Shown here: positions 1 to 8,354 of the stretch, in pieces
Layout: every line of letters starts with the position of its first letter
Numbering within the stretch: the stretch's first letter is position 1
From: Nitrospirota bacterium
GTDB taxonomy: Bacteria > Nitrospirota > Nitrospiria > Nitrospirales > UBA8639
DNA length: 40,385 nt
Direction of reading: 5' to 3'
Assembly (NCBI GenBank): GCA_029864405.1
Contig: JAOTTP010000023.1
Span: forward strand, 1-40,385
Position numbers and translations under genes: made by a program
The notes under the pieces: model-generated
Seen by the model: only the letters and a program-made list of their open reading frames with translations
The model's database searches: none
What the model was told of the DNA's origin: nothing

Positions 1-4
1 TGCC

Positions 5-27
5 GGCCCATAGTGGGACTATGGGCC
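5..27. repeat. Perfect 9-bp inverted repeat
   Basis: GGCCCATAG (5-13) and CTATGGGCC (19-27) flank a 5-base loop. No T-tract follows on either side, so this may be the tail of an upstream gene's terminator or an unrelated hairpin; the window edge prevents a decision. Confidence 0.5.
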
Positions 28-105
28 AAGAAAGCGGCGAAATATGGACCGCTTAGACATTTTTGCAGCCGATTCATCCGAAGTCCGACAGGCTCCTAGA
101 TCACT

Positions 106-272
106 ATCTCCGCGTAGGATCAATCATGCCCAACCTTTCCCTCCGGCACATCCTGGGAGTGGATGCCGTCTGTGAAGTAGTGGAATTAGGCGAAGGTGTG
201 ACCAACCTGCGGAAACAACTTTGGGGCACGATCTTCGCCGATCTTCAGGGGGCTCTAGGAATACGGGCATGA
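106..272 (+). pseudogene. Relic of an MDR (zinc-type alcohol dehydrogenase) gene
   Basis: The frame reads LRHILGVDAVCEVVELGEGV and then TNLRKQLWGTIF. This matches the N-terminal catalytic-domain signature of medium-chain dehydrogenases (P-x-I-L-G-x-D-x-x-G-x-V-V-x-V-G-x-G-V), but the two glycines are replaced (VDAVCEV) and the frame stops about 20 residues later, with no cofactor-binding domain. The upstream part is not recognisable. It is read as a decayed fragment. An intact member of the same superfamily lies 1.4 kb downstream, so the fragment could be an old paralogue or leftover of a rearrangement. Family assignment rests on one motif and is moderate. Confidence 0.45.
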
Positions 273-307
273 CAGATTGAGCTCACTCACAACAAGGAGA
301 TGAGGAC

Positions 308-928
308 ATGAAACAGCCCATCAGTGACATCGCCTTTACTCCATCTGTGAAAACCGTGCAGGGGCGACTGGGGTCACGACAACACTATGCGCAAATGGAA
401 GAGGGGGATGGATGGTCGGACACCATCACTCCCGACCTGGCGGCCTTTTTATGTGAGCGGGACTCCTTCTATTTTGCCACAGCCAGTGGGGAGGGGAGGC
501 CCTATATTCAGCACCGAGGCGGACCAAAAGGCTTTCTCAACGTGCTGGATTACCGCACGCTTGCTTTCGCCGATTATAAAGGTAATCGGCAATACATCTC
601 ATTAGGAAATTTGGCCGAAAATAATCAAGCCTTTTTGTTTCTGATGGATTATGCGACCCAAACCCGAATCAAGATGTGGGGAACCGCAGAGGTCATTGAG
701 GATGATCCCGAACTGCTCAAACAACTCACCGATTCCCGGTACAAGGGAAAGCCGGAACGTGTCATTCGTTTCCATGTGGAGGCCTGGGACGTCAATTGCC
801 GACAGCACATTCCCGTTAAATATGCGCAAGAAGACGTCGAGAGCCTTGTGCGGCCACTTAGGGATCGCTTAGCCGCATTGGAAGCCGAAAATGAGATATT
901 AAAAGGCCATTTGCCCGTGTCTGTGTAA
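308..928 (+). CDS. Pyridoxamine 5'-phosphate oxidase-family flavin-binding protein
   Basis: A 206-residue protein of the putative PNPOx-like split-barrel family, whose members usually bind FMN (or F420/haem) and act on small molecules; the substrate here is unknown. Supporting residues are the barrel strand DSFYFATASGEGRPYIQHRG (about 55-74), the following FLNVLDYRTLAFADYKGNRQ and the strand with FLFLMDYATQTRIKMWGTAE. The C-terminus (LRDRLAALEAENEILKGHL) is a short predicted coiled coil that may mediate dimerisation. The start is supported by AAGGAGATGAGG immediately upstream. It is the first of three same-strand genes (PNPOx-like, DUF5069-like, MDR reductase) with short gaps, suggesting co-transcription in a redox or detoxification setting, which is an inference from context only. 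Confidence 0.85.
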   Translation: MKQPISDIAFTPSVKTVQGRLGSRQHYAQMEEGDGWSDTITPDLAAFLCERDSFYFATASGEGRPYIQHRGGPKGFLNVLDYRTLAFADYKGNRQYISLGNLAENNQAFLFLMDYATQTRIKMWGTAEVIEDDPELLKQLTDSRYKGKPERVIRFHVEAWDVNCRQHIPVKYAQEDVESLVRPLRDRLAALEAENEILKGHLPVSV

Positions 929-981
929 ACGGCCGTCAGGGAAAAAGTGTAACAATCAATACTGAAATAGGAGACAAGGAA

Positions 982-1605
982 ATGAGAACATCCGTACAAT
1001 TCAAGGAAACAATGCCTGGATCATTGACAGGTGCTTCTGACCACAGACAGGGTGCTGCAAGAGAAAATCGAACGATGAATCATGAATCTGTAGATTGGGT
1101 GGAGAAATTTCGAACTCTTTTTGAAAGCAAGGTCACGGCCTATAGGAACGGGGAGCGTAAGGTGGACGTGATGTTTACAAAAGAAGAGGAAGATTTTCTC
1201 CTATCGATCGGGGCCATGCCACAGGAAATTTTTGACTTTGTGGAGGACTGGTGCGATGCCGGAGAACCCGATCCGGAAACCGTGCTCGCCATCACCAAGA
1301 TTAGACGGGACTATTTTTTCCAGGAAGATCAGGGTAAATTTTCTGAGCATACGATCAGCACGAGTGAGCTGCCTTCTCGCCATGACTCCCTTGCGGGACT
1401 GGAATGGTTTCCTCGCATTATCGAGAAGGCCAGAGCCAAACTCCGTGGAGAATTGCCGCCCGATCTTATGTATGGTTGTGGTGGCGATCGTCGGTTTTTG
1501 AAAAAGGTTAACGTCAACCCCGTTGAATTTCTTCAAAAAGTGTGGGAAGCGGGTGACGACGTCGATCACATCGTGAAATTTGTGACGGATCGTTTCAAAG
1601 CGTAA
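982..1605 (+). CDS. DUF5069-like protein
   Basis: A 207-residue soluble protein. The C-terminal half (about 127-205) contains SRHDSLAGLEWFPRIIEKAR and a later DLMYGCGGDRRFL, resembling the DUF5069 pattern (gLxxLPRmIdKARaxLxG, then a Cys-containing segment and a C-terminal helix), whose function is unknown. The N-terminal half has an acidic helical segment (VDVMFTKEEEDFLLSIGAMP) without a recognised family. The start at 982 has AGGAG seven bases upstream; a second ATG at 1075 (MNHESVDWVEKF) is possible but has a weaker ribosome site. It sits between two likely oxidoreductases and was probably transcribed with them. The family call is moderate; no catalytic role can be stated. Confidence 0.75.
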   Translation: MRTSVQFKETMPGSLTGASDHRQGAARENRTMNHESVDWVEKFRTLFESKVTAYRNGERKVDVMFTKEEEDFLLSIGAMPQEIFDFVEDWCDAGEPDPETVLAITKIRRDYFFQEDQGKFSEHTISTSELPSRHDSLAGLEWFPRIIEKARAKLRGELPPDLMYGCGGDRRFLKKVNVNPVEFLQKVWEAGDDVDHIVKFVTDRFKA

Positions 1606-1633
1606 TGTTGCATAAAAGAGTAGGAGGTTGTTG

Positions 1634-2623
1634 ATGCCAAAGATCGTCCGCTTTCATCAAACAGGCGGAGCTGAGGTCCTAAAGCTTGAAGATTTACCCT
1701 TGGTCGAACCTGGAAAAGGAGAAGTCCGCATCAAAGTCGAGGCCATCGGGCTTAACCGCGCGGAGATCATGTTCCGGAAGGGACAATATCTTGAAACTCC
1801 TCAACTACCTGCCCGATTAGGGTATGAAGCCGCAGGAATCATCGACGCCGTCGGCCCCGACATCCCAGACCTTCGGATAGGCGACCGTGTGAGCACGATC
1901 CCGTCTTTTTCCATGGGTCAATATGGCGTTTATGGGGAAAGCGCCATTGTCCCCGCCTACGCCGCCGCGAAATATCCAGATAAGTTATCCGCCATTGAAG
2001 GCGCCGCCATTTGGATGCAATACATGACGGCCTTCGGGGCACTCATCCAATACGGCAATATTCAACAAGATGACACGGTTTTGATTACGGCAGCCAGCAG
2101 CAGCGTGGGATTGGCGGCCATTCAAATCGTCAAAGCTACCGGAGGAGTCGCTATTGCTACGACTCGTGGCGCAGATAAAAAAGCCTTTCTCCTTGAAGCG
2201 GGAGCGGATCATGTGATTGTGACCGATGAAGAAGATCTGGTGAAAAGAGGGATGGCTCTTACCTCAGGGAAAGGGGTCCGGGTGGTGTTCGACCCGGTGG
2301 CGGGACCTTTACTGGAACAACTCGCCGCCGTCACCGCACCCGGCGGTATCATCTTTGAATATGGGGCATTGGCTCCACACCCGACCCCATTCCCCTTGTT
2401 CCCCGCACTGTCAAAAGGTTTAACCATACGAGGCTATACGCTGTTTGAGATCGTCAAAAACCCGGAAATGCTGAAGCGAGGGAAAGGTTATATTTACCAA
2501 GGCTTAGAATCCGGCTCTTTAAAACCAATCATTGATCGAACGTTCCCTTTGGCGGAAATTGCGGAAGCTCATCGCTATATGGTGTCCAACCAACAAAAAG
2601 GCAAAATTGTCGTGACGGTGTAG
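1634..2623 (+). CDS. MDR-family NAD(P)-dependent oxidoreductase (quinone oxidoreductase-like)
   Basis: A 329-residue medium-chain dehydrogenase/reductase of the quinone-oxidoreductase type. The N-terminal domain has LNRAEIMFRKGQY and LPARLGYEAAGIIDAVG; the Rossmann domain has VLITAASSSVGLAAIQIVKA (about 148-167), the variant AASSSVGLAA replacing the usual GAxGGVG loop. Catalytic-zinc ligands of alcohol dehydrogenases are absent, as expected for the zeta-crystallin/QOR branch, which reduces quinones or enones with NADPH. The C-terminus ends with PLAEIAEAHRYMVSNQQKGK and IVVTV, typical of the family. ATG at 1634 is chosen because AGGAGG lies six bases upstream; a TTG six bases earlier overlaps that site. 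Likely cytosolic; substrate unknown. Confidence 0.9.
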   Translation: MPKIVRFHQTGGAEVLKLEDLPLVEPGKGEVRIKVEAIGLNRAEIMFRKGQYLETPQLPARLGYEAAGIIDAVGPDIPDLRIGDRVSTIPSFSMGQYGVYGESAIVPAYAAAKYPDKLSAIEGAAIWMQYMTAFGALIQYGNIQQDDTVLITAASSSVGLAAIQIVKATGGVAIATTRGADKKAFLLEAGADHVIVTDEEDLVKRGMALTSGKGVRVVFDPVAGPLLEQLAAVTAPGGIIFEYGALAPHPTPFPLFPALSKGLTIRGYTLFEIVKNPEMLKRGKGYIYQGLESGSLKPIIDRTFPLAEIAEAHRYMVSNQQKGKIVVTV

Positions 2624-2654
2624 GTGGGAATCACACTGGCAGGTTAATCGGAGC

Positions 2655-3341
2655 CTACAAAGATGGAAGCATTGTGGGCAGCCCCTCAGCCATCTGACGT
2701 TGCTCGGCTGAACGAAGGCGGATTTTAAAGATCACCCGACGGCTCTTTTCACGATTCACAAAGTTTTCGGCCTCGTATATCAAGTCTTGTCTGCCACGGC
2801 CGGAGGCTGAGGTCATGGCTTGGAAGCACTGGTAGGCCGACGGCTCCTGAGCCTCAATGGCCTCTAACCCCTTCACCATCACGGCCAGCGATCGTTCCTG
2901 GCTTAATTTCAAGTTATAGACATCGTCGCCGCGATCGTCGGTGTGGCCTTGGATTGCGAGGGAATCGATCTTGTCGCGCAAGGGCCCGCATAAGACTGCC
3001 GCATAGAACGGCATAGCTTCCTGTAAAAACCGAACGGCGTCAGGGGAAAGCATGCTTTCGCCAAACTCAAAGGTGAGTTTATTATCGGGGACGACGATCA
3101 GAAGCGTGAGTGGATCTTGAGGATCGGAATCGAGCGAAAGCCCTAATCGCTCCAGATGGTCCCGGAGGGCTGCCTGCACATTCTCTTTGTGCTCTTGTAA
3201 TTGCGATTGGGCTTCGGAGGAGGTCTGAGTGATGAAAGCCGCAAAGAGCAGAATGAAGATCATGGCCAGTGAGGTCATGAGATCGATGACTCCACCTGTG
3301 GTGGGAGAACTGGTGTTATCCGGATCCGTCGGGGAACTCAT
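2655..3341 (-). CDS. MotB/OmpA-like membrane protein (ZorB-like)
   Basis: A 228-residue protein with one N-terminal membrane helix (GGVIDLMTSLAMIFILLFAA, about 16-35), carrying an Asp just inside the helix as in MotB/ExbD/TolR stators, followed by a coiled segment and an OmpA-type peptidoglycan-binding domain (IQGHTDDRGDDVYNLKLSQE, about 129-148). The start codon overlaps the stop of the upstream MotA-like gene (ATGA), a sign of translational coupling. The pair is expected to form a proton- or sodium-driven stator anchored to the cell wall. No flagellar or Tol genes are nearby, so a flagellar role is unlikely; Zorya-type ZorB is the closest known arrangement, but ZorC, ZorD or ZorE were not recognised around it. 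Confidence 0.8.
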   Translation of the reverse strand: MSSPTDPDNTSSPTTGGVIDLMTSLAMIFILLFAAFITQTSSEAQSQLQEHKENVQAALRDHLERLGLSLDSDPQDPLTLLIVVPDNKLTFEFGESMLSPDAVRFLQEAMPFYAAVLCGPLRDKIDSLAIQGHTDDRGDDVYNLKLSQERSLAVMVKGLEAIEAQEPSAYQCFQAMTSASGRGRQDLIYEAENFVNREKSRRVIFKIRLRSAEQRQMAEGLPTMLPSL

Positions 3342-4564
3342 CCCGTCCGCCGGTGTTTGGCTAGCCCCGGCCGTTTTGGCCAGGAGCTGATTTTATCGAA
3401 AAAACTGATCATGGAAGAACCCCGGGAGTAGCCAGATGTTTTCCAGAGGGGTGGGCGGTCTTCGAACGATGTTTCCGTTTGCACGGGATGAGGCCGGGTA
3501 TCCTTGAGTAATTTAGTGAGGTCATGAATGGCGCCGGTCAATTCGTTCAGGGGGCCATGAAGCCGGTCGGTGATGACGCGTGGAAGTTCCGTCAACGTTC
3601 GTCGGGATTCGGCATGTTGCTCCTGCTGCAATGTCGTCAGGGACTGAATCGCCGCCGTCAAATTGGCCGTAGGACCGGCAAGCCCGTTCGTCCCCCATCC
3701 AACAAGATGTTCGGGGCTTTCCTCGCCTGAGGACGAGTGGTCTCTCGGGGATTGGCCTTGCATGGCTGTGAGCTGCTCTAACATTTGTTCCATGGTTTTT
3801 CGAGGAAAGAGTTGATCGATGAGACCGAGGAACGTGTGATGGGCGTTCATCAGTCGGGCAACCAGCGGTTTTTCAATGAACGTGAAGACATTGGCCACGA
3901 TGAGCCCGATGATTGACGTCAGGAATTTTCCAGCCAACCCGTTAATCAGGCCCTGAATTCCCACAATCTCACTTCCTTCAGCATGAAGCTTGCCAAGGCC
4001 GATAAACAAAGCGAGAAAGGTCAGCAGTAACCCGAGGCCGGTGACGAGTGAAGGAAATTGCCGATAGAACCCGAGATTCACGTGTTTGGCGATGAGGGCT
4101 TCTTGAGTGAACACCTCTGCGGCGCCCCTCGTGCTGAATATGCGTGGGTCCACAAACCAAGGCACCTGTTCCAGAATCAGTGTCATTCGGTATTGCGCCC
4201 ATGGGCCGCGAAAGATGGGTTCCTGTTGCATGCCAGAATCGAGGGTTTGGATGTCGTCACTGTCAAGCCGCATCGAAGAGGATGCAGCCCGGGCAGCGTG
4301 GGTTGGGAACGCCTTAGCAGGGTGATGCGTAAAACGATCGCGATCGATTTCCCTTCGCTCGTTGGCCAGAGCGTGTAACATTGGGCGTACTCGATCGAAC
4401 GCCCGTCGAACTGAAGCCGTCTCCTTTCGCACCTTGAGGATGTGCCATAGAAATAAACACACAATCCCAGCCGACCCTAGCCAACTCAGCATGGGGCTGT
4501 GCGGCCCTCCCAGGAAGGTCACGTCACGGCTCAAAAACTCCCACAGACCAAAAGTAGTGGTCAT
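3338..4564 (-). CDS. MotA/TolQ/ExbB-like channel protein (ZorA-like)
   Basis: A 408-residue membrane protein. An N-terminal helix (SWLGSAGIVCLFLWHIL, about 27-43) is followed by a soluble stretch, then two long membrane helices carrying the MotA/TolQ signature (FPSLVTGLGLLLTFLALFIG, about 170-189, and FLTSIIGLIVANVFTFIEKP, about 212-231). The C-terminal 170 residues are hydrophilic with helical segments (LTAAIQSLTTLQQEQHAESR), like the cytoplasmic tail of ZorA but shorter than in many Zorya proteins. GAGG lies upstream of the ATG. It overlaps the OmpA-like partner by four bases. The expected role is the ion-conducting subunit of a stator. Other possible relatives are orphan MotA/ExbB proteins of unknown function; assignment to Zorya is tentative. 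Confidence 0.8.
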   Translation of the reverse strand: MTTTFGLWEFLSRDVTFLGGPHSPMLSWLGSAGIVCLFLWHILKVRKETASVRRAFDRVRPMLHALANERREIDRDRFTHHPAKAFPTHAARAASSSMRLDSDDIQTLDSGMQQEPIFRGPWAQYRMTLILEQVPWFVDPRIFSTRGAAEVFTQEALIAKHVNLGFYRQFPSLVTGLGLLLTFLALFIGLGKLHAEGSEIVGIQGLINGLAGKFLTSIIGLIVANVFTFIEKPLVARLMNAHHTFLGLIDQLFPRKTMEQMLEQLTAMQGQSPRDHSSSGEESPEHLVGWGTNGLAGPTANLTAAIQSLTTLQQEQHAESRRTLTELPRVITDRLHGPLNELTGAIHDLTKLLKDTRPHPVQTETSFEDRPPLWKTSGYSRGSSMISFFDKISSWPKRPGLAKHRRTG

Positions 4565-4896
4565 CTTGTCCTCAGCGTCTCCATATTGCCCACGGCTTAT
4601 GCATGGCAGATTTGTTGATAGTCCAAACCGTATACAGCATTCTCAAGTTTCGTGCCGTCATCCAAACAAGTAGAAACGCATAAAATAAGAGAAATTTTGT
4701 GAATGGATGAAAAGCTTACGAGGGGCGCTGGGCAAAGAGTGCCTCCTGCATCGGCAAGTTGGTCCTCAATAAAAACAAAAATTGTTTGAGAGATGTTGTG
4801 AGATGCAGGGTGAAAAAAGGGTTGGGGATAGAGGCGGATGAAGAAGCCACGGCCAAACCACTTGTCCCCAATTCGTCTTTCGAAGAGAACAGACCC
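4565..4896. other. Intergenic, no recognisable gene
   Basis: This stretch lies between the ZorA-like gene, which starts at its left end and reads leftward, and the 3' end of the minus-strand porin gene. A short plus-strand frame starting at 4759 runs into the porin gene and looks like a shadow. No convincing terminator or promoter was seen. Confidence 0.4.
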
Positions 4897-6015
4897 TTAG
4901 AATCCTATCGTGATCTGACCGGCAGCAAAATGATGGCTGACCTGTCGATTATCGTTGTCGTCCAGGGCAAACCCTTTTTTATATTTGCCGTATAGATATT
5001 CCAACGATACCGTCAACCTTTCCAGGGGAGCCCAGGTGGTCCCGATACCATACTGCCAGGCAGGTTCTCCGCTTAATTCTTCGCTATGCTCAAGCCGAAC
5101 CGCAAATTGCAAACTGTGTATGGGAAAATAGGCTAGCTCGGTATTAAAGGAAAAAGGTTTATTTTCATTCTCTGGCAATTCCTTAAATGTTCGTGTGGCC
5201 TGCAGGACTTCGGCTGTGAATTCAAAGGGTGTTATTCCAAAGAGGGCATAGGCCTCCCAAGCCGGGACCCGTCGCCGATAGATTCTCTTAAAATCCTCTA
5301 GGATATTGTCATCACTCTCAGCAAGGTCAGAGAGATAGCCTACACCGATGCGAACAGATTCATCCTTTGAGACATACTCAAGATTGACGCCCCAATCCAG
5401 CTCATTATGGTTTTTGTGTTTGTCCGCTCTGCTGTTGAATATGTAACTGGCGATTTCTAGCGAATCAAAAAATGTGTAGTCCACGACCAGCGCAGCGGCC
5501 CTGGTTTGGCCGACTTCCAGCAAAGGGCCGGTGACAAAGTGGCTGTAATAGGCGCCGAACGGGACATACAGCCAGCCAATTTTGGCCCCAACCTCGTCAA
5601 GGTTGACTCCAATGAGTCCCTCGTCCAGTTCCTGAAAGTGCCGATTTCCACTTTCATCAATGGCAAAGAGGACTTCCGCTTCCAACCAGTCGTGATAGTT
5701 CACCTCGAATCCGACCTCCAGGGATAACTGCGGGTTGTCCCGGGTAAATAGATCTTTCGTTCCATAAAAATTATTGTGTTGGATTTCCTGCCCCAAATCA
5801 GCTACCCCTCCGATTCTCAACCAATCCGTGACCTGAGTTCCCAGGCCGGCATCTCTCCGTTCTTCAGGACTCCGATAGATTCTCACCTGGTCGGGCTTGG
5901 TGGTTTTGGGAATGGAGGAAGTGGCATCTGCGGCTATTCCTTCGTGAGGAAAGAGTAACAGAGCCACAAGCAGGCCACCGATACTCCCTACCGCGACTCG
6001 TGTTTTGGAAGTCAT
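4897..6015 (-). CDS. LbtU-family siderophore-type outer membrane porin
   Basis: A 372-residue exported beta-barrel protein. The first 30 residues (MTSKTRVAVGSIGGLLVALL, then LFPHEGIAADA) form a signal peptide. The mature part has alternating amphipathic strands such as LRIGGVADLGQEIQHNNFYG, LSLEVGFEVNYHDWLEAEVL and VGAKIGWLYVPFGAYYSHFV, and ends in an aromatic C-terminal residue (HHFAAGQITIGF), the usual outer-membrane barrel signal. The pattern resembles the LbtU family, first described for legiobactin uptake in Legionella; the transported ligand here is unknown. ATG at 6015 is chosen because it places the signal peptide at the N-terminus; ATG at 6030 and TTG at 6063 are in-frame alternatives. 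The gene diverges from a regulator/sensor pair that may control it. Confidence 0.75.
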   Translation of the reverse strand: MTSKTRVAVGSIGGLLVALLLFPHEGIAADATSSIPKTTKPDQVRIYRSPEERRDAGLGTQVTDWLRIGGVADLGQEIQHNNFYGTKDLFTRDNPQLSLEVGFEVNYHDWLEAEVLFAIDESGNRHFQELDEGLIGVNLDEVGAKIGWLYVPFGAYYSHFVTGPLLEVGQTRAAALVVDYTFFDSLEIASYIFNSRADKHKNHNELDWGVNLEYVSKDESVRIGVGYLSDLAESDDNILEDFKRIYRRRVPAWEAYALFGITPFEFTAEVLQATRTFKELPENENKPFSFNTELAYFPIHSLQFAVRLEHSEELSGEPAWQYGIGTTWAPLERLTVSLEYLYGKYKKGFALDDNDNRQVSHHFAAGQITIGF

Positions 6016-6095
6016 GTGGAAGAGTTCCATCGTGTCTTTATTGGAGGGGGGTCTTGGAGCCAAATCGTGCAGGAATGGAGCAGTCTGGGCAATGT

Positions 6096-6124
6096 CATTA
6101 CCGTCAGTTCACCATATGGTAATG
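6096..6124. promoter_or_regulatory. Inverted repeat in the divergent porin/regulator region
   Basis: CATTACC (6096-6102) and GGTAATG (6118-6124) form an inverted repeat enclosing a second palindrome, ACCATATGGT (6111-6120). It lies between the divergent porin and response regulator starts and is a plausible operator for the adjacent OmpR-type regulator. No functional evidence beyond symmetry and position. Confidence 0.4.
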
Positions 6125-6213
6125 TCGTAATCGGAAATTTATACGATACAATTCTTTTCTATTCATTGGATGATTGCTCCGATTGTCATGCAGAGTGGAG
6201 TGAGAGAAAAACC

Positions 6214-6242
6214 TTGACAGCATCTAAGCCTCTCCATGCAAA
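6214..6242 (+). promoter_or_regulatory. Possible sigma-70 promoter for the regulator/kinase pair
   Basis: TTGACA (6214-6219) is a perfect -35 element; 17 bases later TGCAAA (6237-6242) is only a weak -10 match, with the AT-rich ATATT following. It sits 42 bases upstream of the response regulator start. Confidence 0.3.
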
Positions 6243-6283
6243 ATATTCCCATCTAACAGTTTTGGTGCACCCTAAGAGGCTCC

Positions 6284-6964
6284 ATGAAAATACTCTTAAT
6301 TGAAGACGATCAGATTATTGCCGATTTTATACAGAGAGGCATGAAAGAGGCCGGACATGGCATTGATCATTTTGAAGATGGGCGTACGGGCCTCCAGGCG
6401 GCCTTACAGGACAACTATGATGTGGCAATTCTGGATCTCATGCTCCCTCATCTCGATGGCCTTTCTATCATAGATCGGTTACGGGAGCGCAAGAAAAACG
6501 TGCCGATTATTATTTTGAGTGCGAAACGAACGGTGGATGATCGCATTCAAGGTCTTCGGCATGGCGGGGACGATTATTTAACTAAGCCATTTTCCTTTAG
6601 TGAGTTGCAGGCAAGAGTCGAATCCCTCCTGCGGAGAGCACAAAATATTGCCGAACCAACGAGCCTGACATTCCATAACTTGTCCATGGATCTCCTAGCC
6701 CGCACGGTGACGCGGGCAGGGAAAAAAATTGAACTTCAGCCAAAGGAGTTTGCGCTCTTGGAGTATTTGGTGCGGCACGCAGGACATGTGGTGTCGAAAA
6801 CCATGATTATGGAACGTGTGTGGGATTACAATTTCGATCCCGGCACGAATGTGGTCGAGGCCAGAATCAGCAAATTGCGCGAAAAGGTCGATAAGGATTT
6901 TGACCTTCCCTTGATTCAGACCATCAGAGGGTTGGGCTACGTGTTCAAAAAGCCTCATGATTAA
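6284..6964 (+). CDS. OmpR-family response regulator
   Basis: A 226-residue regulator with a receiver domain (1-120) and a winged-helix DNA-binding domain (about 130-224). Receiver landmarks are the acidic pair in LLIEDDQ, the phosphoacceptor Asp51 in VAILDLMLPHLDG, the switch Ser in IIILSAKR and the conserved Lys in DDYLTKPFSF. The output domain has LQPKEFALLEYLVRHAGHVV and ARISKLREKVDKDF with RTIRGLGYVF-like ending (TIRGLGYVFKKP). It resembles the CusR/CopR group, often metal-responsive, but that role is inferred by likeness only. The start follows AGAGG. It overlaps the downstream kinase by eight bases and is divergent from the porin gene, making that gene a candidate target. Confidence 0.93.
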   Translation: MKILLIEDDQIIADFIQRGMKEAGHGIDHFEDGRTGLQAALQDNYDVAILDLMLPHLDGLSIIDRLRERKKNVPIIILSAKRTVDDRIQGLRHGGDDYLTKPFSFSELQARVESLLRRAQNIAEPTSLTFHNLSMDLLARTVTRAGKKIELQPKEFALLEYLVRHAGHVVSKTMIMERVWDYNFDPGTNVVEARISKLREKVDKDFDLPLIQTIRGLGYVFKKPHD

Positions 6965-8354
6965 ACTTCCCAATACACTCAGCTTTCGGCTGACACTGTG
7001 GTATGCCTCAGCGTTTTTAGTGTGTTTCGTGGCGGCCCTCGTCATCTTGTATGTGTCAACTCAATCCATCTTGAACGGGCGCTTGGATACGGACCTAAAA
7101 GAAGACATCGCGGATTTCCAAGAATTCTACGAAGAAGGCAATCTGAAACACGTGATTCAGGAAATAGAACGGGAGATGGCTTCCAGTGAGGACAGTGAAA
7201 TATTTTTTCGGCTGTTCACGGGAGATGGCCATGCACTCTTCAGTTCAGAATTTTCTTACTGGAAGGAGATTGATGCAGGAAGGGCACCTCTTGCCCGACC
7301 CCCGTCTCAGCCTATGTTGGAAACGAGAACCATTTCCAGTCAGGACTATCCGGTTCGAATTGTGACGGGCCAGATCGGTCCTGATGTGGTGCTTCAAATC
7401 GGAGAATCGCAAGGAAAAATTCATGAAATTATGCAGGTATTTGTGGTGGTGCTCGGGGCAATCATAGCCTTAGGTATTCCTCTGGCGTGTGGTGTGGGCT
7501 GGCTCATTGCTCGTCAAGCGGTGGCCGGTATTGAAGAAGTCGGTCGCGCAGCCAGGGACCTTGGCAAGGGAGAGCTGGATCGTCGAGTGACCTTCACACC
7601 CCACGGTGAAGAAATCCAATCGTTGGCAGACACCTTTAATGCCATGGCGGAACGAATTCAACGTTTAATACAAGAAATGCGGGAAATGACAGATAATATT
7701 GCCCATGACCTTCGGAGCCCTATTGCCCGGATTCGTGCAATGTCGGAAACGGCCATGGGAGAATCCTTCACGAATGGGGATTATCATAAAATAGCGGGTG
7801 CTACCCTAAAGGAATGTGACCGGCTGATGCAGATGATCAATACCACGTTGGATATGGCGGAAATTGAAGCAGGAGCCTCCACTCAGAAAAATGATCGTGT
7901 GGATTTTTCCAGGCTTGTGACAGATCTTTGTGAGTTGTTTGAACCTCTGACGGAGGAAAAAGGTATTCAACTATCCCTTTCCCTTGAACCCGACTGTTAT
8001 CTAGTTGGTCATAAACAGAATCTCCAACGGATGGTGGCAAATCTGCTGGATAATGCCGTGAAATATACCGGGCCAAAAGGAACTGTTCGTGTCACACTCT
8101 CACGGCAAAACTCCCATTGTGGACTCGCCATTGCCGATACGGGTGTTGGCATTCCCTCCTCTGATCTTAACCGGGTCTTTGACCGGTTTTTTCGATGCGA
8201 TCACAGCCGTTCACCCATCAATGGGTGTGGTCTCGGATTAAGTTTTGCCTGGGCCGTGGCCAAGTCTCATGGAGGCGACATTCATGTGACCAGTGAGTTG
8301 CATAAAGGCAGTACCTTTTCCGTCGATCTTCCCGTTGAACACGTTCTCCGCTAA
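6957..8354 (+). CDS. HAMP-containing sensor histidine kinase
   Basis: A 465-residue inner-membrane kinase. Two membrane helices (about 14-34, LWYASAFLVCFVAALVILYV, and about 163-185, VVVLGAIIALGIPLACGVGW) flank a periplasmic sensor domain of about 125 residues. A HAMP linker (about 186-235) leads to the HisKA domain with phosphoacceptor His250 in NIAHDLRSPIARIR, and an ATPase domain with the N box (NLLDNAVKYTGP), G1 box (IADTGVGIPSSD) and G2 box (GCGLGLSFAWAVAKSHGG). The start codon lies inside the last codons of the response regulator gene, so the two are co-translated and surely partners. The periplasmic domain has no recognised ligand motif. Confidence 0.93.
   Translation: MIKLPNTLSFRLTLWYASAFLVCFVAALVILYVSTQSILNGRLDTDLKEDIADFQEFYEEGNLKHVIQEIEREMASSEDSEIFFRLFTGDGHALFSSEFSYWKEIDAGRAPLARPPSQPMLETRTISSQDYPVRIVTGQIGPDVVLQIGESQGKIHEIMQVFVVVLGAIIALGIPLACGVGWLIARQAVAGIEEVGRAARDLGKGELDRRVTFTPHGEEIQSLADTFNAMAERIQRLIQEMREMTDNIAHDLRSPIARIRAMSETAMGESFTNGDYHKIAGATLKECDRLMQMINTTLDMAEIEAGASTQKNDRVDFSRLVTDLCELFEPLTEEKGIQLSLSLEPDCYLVGHKQNLQRMVANLLDNAVKYTGPKGTVRVTLSRQNSHCGLAIADTGVGIPSSDLNRVFDRFFRCDHSRSPINGCGLGLSFAWAVAKSHGGDIHVTSELHKGSTFSVDLPVEHVLR

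Noticed and set aside
4759..4995. Plus-strand 78-codon frame overlapping the porin 3' end
   Set aside because: It runs antisense into the porin gene, shows no family motif and its later half is the complement of conserved barrel sequence.
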